Shown piece after piece: positions 58,023-64,000 of a stretch of DNA of 64,000 nt. The notes under the pieces are model-generated. The model was given only the letters and a program-made list of their open reading frames with translations. It searched no databases and had not been told where the DNA came from. The stretch comes from Microbacterium halotolerans. Lineage in GTDB: Bacteria; Actinomycetota; Actinomycetes; Actinomycetales; Microbacteriaceae. The position numbers and the translations under genes are program-made. The stretch covers positions 1,687,953-1,751,952 of the forward strand of contig NZ_KZ984051.1 of assembly GCF_003569805.1 (NCBI RefSeq), in the 5' to 3' direction. Every line of letters begins with the position of its first letter. Within the stretch, counting starts at the first letter, position 1.

Positions 58023-60407
58023 ATGCGTACCTCCACTCGATTGCGACACGCCCTGGTTCTCGGGGTTGTCGCAACCCTTGCTGCGACACTGTCTCCTTCG
58101 GCGGCCTTCGGCGTTGCAACCGAAGAAAACAGCACGGATTCGGCGGTCGTGAGCCCCACGGGCCAGGAGGACGTGCCTGACGATGCCGCTGGTGGCGATG
58201 AGTCCGATGAGCAGGCGCAGACGGAGCCCACTCCTGAACCGACGGACACGACAGAGCCGACGCCGGAACCGAGTGAGTCCGAAGACTCCGACGCGGACGA
58301 CGAGGCGGTGGATGAGGCCGAGAAACTCGAGAAGGTCGAGCTGTCGCAGGGGATCACGGTCGATCCGGCGGGAACCGACGACCCGCGTTTTGCCTCGAAT
58401 GCCAATGCCGGCGCGATCAAGCGCGGCGATCTGACAGAAGCCGAGATGGATCGTATGGCGATGTCCATCGGTGAAGATCTCGCCGCGCCGGGGGATTTTG
58501 AGATGAAGGCGTCGCTGAAAGGCTTCACGCCGGGCAACATCATCAGCGACCGGGTCTTCTACGACGGGTCATCGATGTCGTTGTCGCAGATCAAGTCGTT
58601 CCTGAAGAGCAAGGTCTCAAGCTGCCGCAGCGACTACACCTGCCTTCCTGACTACACCGAGAACACCAAGAGCAAATCGGCCGACCAGTACTGCAACGGC
58701 TACACGGGCCGTTCCGGCGAGAGCTCGGCTGCGATCATCTACCGCGTGGCGAAGTCGTGCGACATCAACCCGAAAGCGCTGATCGTGATCCTGCAGAAGG
58801 AGCAGGGCCTGGTCACGCACACCTGGCCGAGCGACTGGCGCTACACGATTGCGATGGGGATGGCCTGCCCGGACACCTCGGCATGCGACTCGCGCTACTA
58901 CGGCTTCCAGAACCAGGTGTACAGCGCGGCGCGGCAGTACCAGGTGTACTCGAAGAGCAGCTACTTCAGCTGGTACCCGGTCGGCAAGACGTCGAACGTG
59001 CGCTGGCACCCGAACGCGTCGTGCGGCTCGGCGCCGGTGCACATCGAGAACAAGGCAACGGCGGCGCTGTACTACTACACGCCGTACCAGCCCAATCAGG
59101 CGGCGTTGAGGGCAGGCTACGGCACGGGCGATTCGTGCTCCGCTTACGGCAACCGCAACTTCTACAACTACTTCACCGACTGGTTCGGTTCGACGCACGC
59201 CGACGCGTGCACGGTGCCGTCGGGCACCCGGACGGCTTCGAAAGCGTACGTAGTGTCCGCATCGAGTCTGAATGCACGCACCGCACCGAGCACGGACTGT
59301 TCGAAGGGGATGACTTCACTTTCGAAGGGCGATATCGTGCAGGCCGTACGCGTGACTGAGTCTGGAAAATGGTTGCAGGTTCAGACGAATCTCGGTAAAC
59401 GCTGGGTAGCTCGCGAGTACGTCAAGTACGCGACGGCAGGTGAAGCGGCATGCACGATCGTTCCCGGTTCGAAAACCGCGGTCAAGGTCTATGCGGTGGA
59501 GGTATCGAGTGCGGTGGGCCGGGGCGCCCCGCGCACGGAATGTGCCATTGACCGAACAGTCCTGCCAGAGGGTTCAGTAGCTCAGGCCATCAACGTGACC
59601 GCAGACCGACAGTGGTTGCAGGTCCGGACAGGCGAGGGGAATCGCTGGGTGGAACGGTCCGACGTCAGGTATGCGACTGCGCCGGAGCAACAGTGCGTGG
59701 GGCCAAACGGCGGTGTGAAGTCGCGCTCTGCGGTGTATGTCGTTGACAACGACACGGTGGGAGTTGTCGGACCACGGAGCACGTGTGACGTAGGCGTGGC
59801 AAAGCTTGCTGAAGGAGTTGCCGTGCGCGCGCACGGTGTATCCGGGTCAGGGGACTGGATGTGGGTGGATACGGGTACGGGTAGACGTTGGATTCCCACA
59901 TCGGATATCGATGTCGCAACGACCTCGGAGGCACGTTGCCTTGAGCCGAGAGGCGGCGTCGAAGCGGCATCGAAGGTCTACGCTGTGCGCGAATCGAACA
60001 CAACTGGGCGGATCGCGCCGCGCAGCGACTGCTCGGACGACAGCACTGCTCTCGTCTCAGGTACCGTGCTCCAAGCGGTCGAGGTGTCCGGTTCAGGGAA
60101 CTGGTTGCGGGTGCGCACGGGCGCAGGCGAGCGTTGGATCGCTCGCGCAGACGTGCGCTACGCCACTGCGCCGGAGAGCTTGTGTGTCGCGCCCAATGGA
60201 GGCGTCTCGTCAGCGCGGCTGACCTACCGGGTGCTGACGGACACGACCGCCCTGCTCGGCCCTCGTGATGATTGTGGTGCGGGTATCGCGCTGTCGGCTG
60301 GAACGGTGGTGAAGGCCGTAGCGATTTCCGGGTCTCGAACCTGGCTCAAAGTCGCGACGGAAGCCGGTGAACGCTGGGTCAAGCGTGCCGATGTCGACTA
60401 CGAGTGA
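58023..60407 (+). CDS. Secreted protein with lysozyme-like region and five SH3-like repeats
   Basis: The protein is 794 residues long from ATG 58023. It has a signal peptide (to about residue 31), an acidic Thr/Glu/Pro linker to about 110, then a Cys-rich domain of about 250 residues with IYRVAKSCDINPKALIVILQ and KEQGLVTHTWPSDWRY, known from actinobacterial hemagglutinin-type proteins. The Glu in KEQGLV may be catalytic. Five repeats of about 75 residues follow, each with a Cys, an APRTEC-like loop and a GERWIARADVRYAT-like end. It probably acts on or binds the cell wall. Confidence 0.8.
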   Translation: MRTSTRLRHALVLGVVATLAATLSPSAAFGVATEENSTDSAVVSPTGQEDVPDDAAGGDESDEQAQTEPTPEPTDTTEPTPEPSESEDSDADDEAVDEAEKLEKVELSQGITVDPAGTDDPRFASNANAGAIKRGDLTEAEMDRMAMSIGEDLAAPGDFEMKASLKGFTPGNIISDRVFYDGSSMSLSQIKSFLKSKVSSCRSDYTCLPDYTENTKSKSADQYCNGYTGRSGESSAAIIYRVAKSCDINPKALIVILQKEQGLVTHTWPSDWRYTIAMGMACPDTSACDSRYYGFQNQVYSAARQYQVYSKSSYFSWYPVGKTSNVRWHPNASCGSAPVHIENKATAALYYYTPYQPNQAALRAGYGTGDSCSAYGNRNFYNYFTDWFGSTHADACTVPSGTRTASKAYVVSASSLNARTAPSTDCSKGMTSLSKGDIVQAVRVTESGKWLQVQTNLGKRWVAREYVKYATAGEAACTIVPGSKTAVKVYAVEVSSAVGRGAPRTECAIDRTVLPEGSVAQAINVTADRQWLQVRTGEGNRWVERSDVRYATAPEQQCVGPNGGVKSRSAVYVVDNDTVGVVGPRSTCDVGVAKLAEGVAVRAHGVSGSGDWMWVDTGTGRRWIPTSDIDVATTSEARCLEPRGGVEAASKVYAVRESNTTGRIAPRSDCSDDSTALVSGTVLQAVEVSGSGNWLRVRTGAGERWIARADVRYATAPESLCVAPNGGVSSARLTYRVLTDTTALLGPRDDCGAGIALSAGTVVKAVAISGSRTWLKVATEAGERWVKRADVDYE

Positions 60408-60799
60408 GTTGTCTGCATTACTGCCGTGCCGTACGCGCGGCGTGATTCAGAACGCCAGCACGCGCCACAGAACGGCAGCAGATGCCCGTTAGTGGTTCCA
60501 GATCGATACCTCGGTCTCTCATCGCGGGGCTGACGTCGCCGACGTGCACGAGAAGTAGCGCCGACCTGACGTGCCCATCCTCCTGTGTGTGGCGTCAGAT
60601 CCGACGACGGCGCCGCTGACGGCGCCCAGCGGACTTCTCCGCCTTCGCGCAATGGGCGGCGGTCGCCGACTTGCTCTGCGCAATCCGGCACGGTGGAAGA
60701 TTTCATGAGAGAGCCCCATATGCCAGGGTTCCAGTACGCTGGTTGGCTCTGCTGATCGCCTCTACGCTCAGTCGCGGGGGAGGTCTACGAGGAGGGCGT
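60408..60799. other. Gap of 390 bases without a gene
   Basis: I see no reading frame with coding character on either strand and no strong hairpin. GC content is lower than in the neighbouring operons. It presumably holds the terminator of the SH3-repeat gene and the promoter of the protease gene, but no clear boxes could be placed. Confidence 0.4.
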
Positions 60800-62128
60800 A
60801 TGAGTTCGAAGCGATGGTGGAGATCGATTCCGATCGGCGTGACAGCGATTGTCGCCGTCACGTTCGGAGCGGGGCTCGGCGGCAGTGCGGCAATGGGCGC
60901 TGACGTCGACGGAGTCGATGCGAACGGAGAACCGACCGGCGACGTGATGGTCGGACAGGACCTGGTAATGGAGGTTGTCGACCCGCTTCTCGCGCTCGTC
61001 AACCCGACAGAAGGCGGGGAGCGCGTCACCGCCGACGGCGCTGAGTATGGTTATGCGGGAGTCATCGTCGATCCCGTCGCACGAGAGGTCGACGTGTACT
61101 GGGTCGGCTCGGTGGAGGCCAAGGCGCAACGTATCTTGGACCGCGCGCCTTCCGAAGTGACGTTGAACGTGCGCGACGCGAAGTACACAGTGTTCGAGAT
61201 GCAGGAGGCGGTGGAGCGTCTGCCAGGGATGACCGTGGACGACGCCTCGGGCGATCTCACGATCGTTGCATCTGGTCCCGAGGCTGATGGCAGTGGGGTC
61301 TGGGTCGAATATTCGGGCGACGGTGTACAGAAGTTCTCTTCTCAGTCGGAGGACCGAAAGGCTGTCTCTGCAGCAGCGGATCGAGAGATCGACGTCGATA
61401 TCACTTCGGTTGACGTCGGTGAGGAACTCACTCCCGCGGCGCGATGGAACGGGGACGCACCGTACGAGGGCGGGGGCGGATACTACCTGCCCAATGGTGG
61501 GTTCTGCTCGACGAGCTTTCCTGTGACGAGCAACGCCACGGGTGCCAAGCACCTGTTGACCGCCTATCACTGTGTTGACGATTACAGCAGCGTCTCGGTG
61601 TCGAATGACGCTGGTTCATTCGGTACGGCATACACTGGGTCCGGGTATCGGCATCCCGACATAGATGCGGCGTTGATCAAAGTCACCCCTCAGTCAATTC
61701 TGCCGCGCATCTACTACGGCTCATACAATACATCGAGCTATCACAGCATCGGCGCCGTCGGTGGGAATGTCGTTGGCGCGAGGGCATGCACCAATGGCGC
61801 GAACTCGGGGCTGCACTGCCTCACTATCAACCGCGCGAACTACACCGCGTACTCGTCCGATCTCGGGCGCGACTTGCACGGCCTGGTCCGTGGCGAAGCA
61901 ACTTCGGGTGGTGTGGTGGTCGTGGGCGGCGACAGCGGCGGTCCGGTCGTCTATCCGCAGGCTAGCCTTGGAGGCCAACTCCGAGCGATGGGCACGATCT
62001 ACGGAGGCGGTAATTCCGGGACCTGTCCCGCCACGCGCTATTCGACGAGCAAGTGCTTCAGGTACGCGGTGTGGGTCGGTTCTGTGACGATCAGTTCCGA
62101 GATGGGAATGACCATCGCGACCAAGTAG
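60800..62128 (+). CDS. Secreted trypsin-like serine protease (S1)
   Basis: The protein is 442 residues long; ATG 60800 follows GGAGGG. A signal peptide (to about residue 35) precedes a proregion of about 190 residues (YAGVIVDPVAREVDVYWVGS, then LPGMTVDDASGDLTIVASG), as in alpha-lytic protease-type zymogens. The protease domain has His257 (LLTAYHCVDD), Asp289 (DIDAALIKV) and Ser379 (GGDSGGPVV). Paired Cys suggest disulfides. Base composition is lower in GC than the surroundings, shared with the SH3-repeat gene next to it. Confidence 0.9.
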   Translation: MSSKRWWRSIPIGVTAIVAVTFGAGLGGSAAMGADVDGVDANGEPTGDVMVGQDLVMEVVDPLLALVNPTEGGERVTADGAEYGYAGVIVDPVAREVDVYWVGSVEAKAQRILDRAPSEVTLNVRDAKYTVFEMQEAVERLPGMTVDDASGDLTIVASGPEADGSGVWVEYSGDGVQKFSSQSEDRKAVSAAADREIDVDITSVDVGEELTPAARWNGDAPYEGGGGYYLPNGGFCSTSFPVTSNATGAKHLLTAYHCVDDYSSVSVSNDAGSFGTAYTGSGYRHPDIDAALIKVTPQSILPRIYYGSYNTSSYHSIGAVGGNVVGARACTNGANSGLHCLTINRANYTAYSSDLGRDLHGLVRGEATSGGVVVVGGDSGGPVVYPQASLGGQLRAMGTIYGGGNSGTCPATRYSTSKCFRYAVWVGSVTISSEMGMTIATK

Positions 62129-62181
62129 CGGAGCGACTGGGCCGCACGCTGGCCGAGTGCGCGGCGTACTAGGACGCGTGT

Positions 62182-62225
62182 GAGGCGGTCGGATCGGGTC
62201 TATCTGGGAGCCGCCCGACCGCCTC
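62182..62225. terminator. Hairpin between convergent genes
   Basis: GAGGCGGTCGG (62182-62192) and CCGACCGCCTC (62215-62225) form an 11-bp stem between the protease and the leftward GlfT2-like gene. It may end both transcripts. Confidence 0.7.
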
Positions 62226-62242
62226 TGGCGGTGAGCAGCGAC

Positions 62243-64000
62243 TCAGCTGCCTTGCTGTTCTAGCCGGAGCTTGTCGTTCCAGTAGGCGTTCGACGTCAGC
62301 CCGTCGTAGCCGCGACTCCACTCGCGAAGCATCTTGGGATAGATGCGCCGCAGGCGCAGCGTGTTCTTCAGCAGTCGCAGGGTCTCCTTCCGGAAACGAC
62401 GCGGATCGCGGCGCACGGTGTAGGCCTGCGTCTGATCGACGTTCAGGTGCGTGATCTCCTTCGCGCCGTAGATCAGTCGGAAGTCCTCACGTGACTCCGC
62501 AGGCAGGACCACCTTCGCCATGCCGAGCGGCAGCAGATGACCGTTCAGGGTCAGCAGCAGCAGCGCGCGCACAGGTCGCGGGAGGAAGGTGCGTCTGGGC
62601 TTCGGTGGCGAGGCGATCGGCTGCCAGACCTCCGTCGTGGTCATCGCCTTGATGTCGCCGCGGCGCTTTGCCATGTCGGCGTTCTTGTCGAAGAAGTCCG
62701 GCCCGCGCATGACGTCCTCGAACGCCAGGTTGACCGCCGACAGCGTGTCGTAGTGGAAGCGAAGAGCGGTGCGCAGGTAGAAGTTCAGCACCATCCGCTG
62801 CAGCTCTTTCCAGCTGCGCTTCTTCTCCGGCAGGCTCAGATGATGGATGAGGTGGCTGCGGAAATCAAGGTACCAGGTCTGAGGTGAGGCCTTGTCGACG
62901 AAGCTCTCCTGCACTGAAGCGACGCCGGGCAGCGTGAACGTGTTGAAGTCGTTCACGAGAGAGAAGCTCACGTCATCGCCGCGGACGAAGAACGGGAACG
63001 GCAGGTGCTCGACCTGGGCGACCGGGAAGGCGAAGAACCACCAGCCGGCGTAGAAGTCACCCCTGGCCGGGGCCGTGGTTTCGTACTCCATCCGGAAGAC
63101 CTTCTTGCGCTGTCGCAGGTCGAGGCCGGCGTAGTGCGCTTTGCAACCGAGGTCGAAGTGCGCACCGTTCTCGCCGATCTGCCACCGCTTGGCGTCGTGC
63201 ACCATGGCGCCGGCCACTGCCGTGCGCGGGTCCTGAGCGTAAGCGAGGAACCACCAGGTGCGACTGACCGCCTCCATCTGGATGGAGGCGTCGTCGTCCA
63301 TGAAGAGAACGTGACTGGCGTTCGTCGCCCTGGCCTCAAGCAGACCACGGGTGAAACCGCCCGATCCGCCGAGGTTCTCGTTGGGGATGACGGTGACGCC
63401 GTCGCCGTCATCGACCGTCGCGGACTGACCGTTGTCGACGATCACCATGCGGATGTGCTCGTTGAGTTCAGACTCTGCACGGAACCGGCGGAAGCGTTCG
63501 GCCGTCGAGGCGACCTCCGCTTCGCGTCGGAACGTCGTGACCGAAAGCAGCAGATCCGGCGTGCTGCGGGGCTTCTCCGTGGTCGCCCAGGCGAAGTCCT
63601 CCAGCCGACCGTCCTCGAGAGCCGTGAGCTTGAAGAACACGATGGCATCGGACGATGCTTCTTCATAGGGGTCGAACGGCTGGCGGAGCAACCCGTCCAG
63701 TGTGACGACCTCGCTGAAGAGCTGCTGCGTCGAGCGATTCCGACAAGCCACGTGGATGGACAGCAGGAATCGCCCGTGGCCCGTCAGCTGCAGCTCCAGC
63801 GGCAGGTCGCCGGAGTTCCTGCGCCACTTGCCGAGGTTGAACAGGTTGTAGTAGGTGCCCGTCGCGAGCCGTCCGCCTTGTGCGAAGTCTGCGCCGCCCT
63901 CGGAAAGGGAGATCCCGACGGACCCTTTCAGAGCGAAGTGTGCCTCGGTCTCAGTCGAGATACCGGCTTGTGGCCAGATTGCGGCCTGCAGTGGGTACCC
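62243..64000 (-). CDS. GlfT2-like galactofuranosyltransferase, 5' end outside the window
   Basis: The frame is open to the right edge; 585 residues are visible and the start is missing. The first 85 residues form a beta-barrel-like domain (FALKGSVGISLSEGG, YYNLFNLGKWRRNSGDLPLE). The GT2 domain has LLLSVTTFRREAEVASTAER, the metal motif FMDDDASIQ, YAGWWFFAFPV and FFVRGDDVSFSLVND. The C-terminal part is helical, ending LRLEQQGS. This matches GlfT2, which polymerises the galactan of the wall. In Microbacteriaceae it would build a galactofuranose-containing glycopolymer. Confidence 0.92.
   Translation of the reverse strand, partial: GYPLQAAIWPQAGISTETEAHFALKGSVGISLSEGGADFAQGGRLATGTYYNLFNLGKWRRNSGDLPLELQLTGHGRFLLSIHVACRNRSTQQLFSEVVTLDGLLRQPFDPYEEASSDAIVFFKLTALEDGRLEDFAWATTEKPRSTPDLLLSVTTFRREAEVASTAERFRRFRAESELNEHIRMVIVDNGQSATVDDGDGVTVIPNENLGGSGGFTRGLLEARATNASHVLFMDDDASIQMEAVSRTWWFLAYAQDPRTAVAGAMVHDAKRWQIGENGAHFDLGCKAHYAGLDLRQRKKVFRMEYETTAPARGDFYAGWWFFAFPVAQVEHLPFPFFVRGDDVSFSLVNDFNTFTLPGVASVQESFVDKASPQTWYLDFRSHLIHHLSLPEKKRSWKELQRMVLNFYLRTALRFHYDTLSAVNLAFEDVMRGPDFFDKNADMAKRRGDIKAMTTTEVWQPIASPPKPRRTFLPRPVRALLLLTLNGHLLPLGMAKVVLPAESREDFRLIYGAKEITHLNVDQTQAYTVRRDPRRFRKETLRLLKNTLRLRRIYPKMLREWSRGYDGLTSNAYWNDKLRLEQQGS

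Noticed and set aside
1..64000. CRISPR arrays, insertion sequences, rRNA genes
   Set aside because: No direct-repeat array with regular spacers, no transposase with terminal repeats and no rRNA sequence was noticed on either strand.

Overview
The window is high-GC actinobacterial DNA, most like Microbacterium or a close relative in Microbacteriaceae. The evidence is GC-rich third codon positions, many GTG starts and 4-base start/stop overlaps, probable leaderless promoters (TAnnnT about 7 bases before the start codon), a SigK/RskA pair, a GlfT2-like galactofuranosyltransferase and LCP and Wzm/Wzt-like wall genes.

Bases 1 to about 32046 are the right-hand part of a resident siphovirus prophage; its left end lies outside the window. 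A run of small early genes (1-5119) closes with hairpins and is followed by an HNH nuclease, a primase-like protein, terminase small and large subunits, portal, a MuF-type head protein carrying a C-terminal EndoU-like toxin domain, and a probable immunity gene. Then come scaffold, capsid, head-tail connectors, tail tube, tail chaperones with a CCCAAAC slippery site, tape measure with an M15-type peptidase tail, tail tip genes, a GH25 endolysin and a cluster of small membrane (holin-type) proteins. Hairpin terminators separate these blocks. The far right (27300-32000) is a mixed-strand accessory and lysogeny region: a two-gene rightward operon of unknown function, a SRAP-family protein, small zinc-ribbon and membrane proteins, and a tyrosine integrase. 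The prophage ends in the 3' half of a tRNA-Ile(GAT) gene (attR), and a leftward reading frame crosses the att core.

The chromosome follows. 32301-34964 is a phosphate-related operon (Na/Pi cotransporter, coiled-coil protein, PstS-like lipoprotein). 36235-41369 (minus) is an apparently complete ectoine degradation operon: M20 deacetylase, EctB-like transaminase, M24 ectoine hydrolase and aldehyde dehydrogenase. 41615-43832 is a fasciclin lipoprotein divergent from sigK-rskA, with a SigK-like promoter between them. Next are a SurA/PrsA-like lipoprotein, a PaaK-like ligase, a polyol dehydrogenase, a DMT-type exporter, and a PadR regulator with its palindromic operator and a permease-prefix membrane protein. 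An MscS channel, purE, an LCP ligase, a glycosyltransferase, a Wzm/Wzt-like polysaccharide ABC exporter, a secreted SH3-repeat protein, a secreted trypsin-like protease and a GlfT2-like transferase (cut by the window end) finish the window; these last genes form a cell-envelope neighbourhood.

All functional calls rest on reading motifs and gene order by eye. No database search or folding was run.
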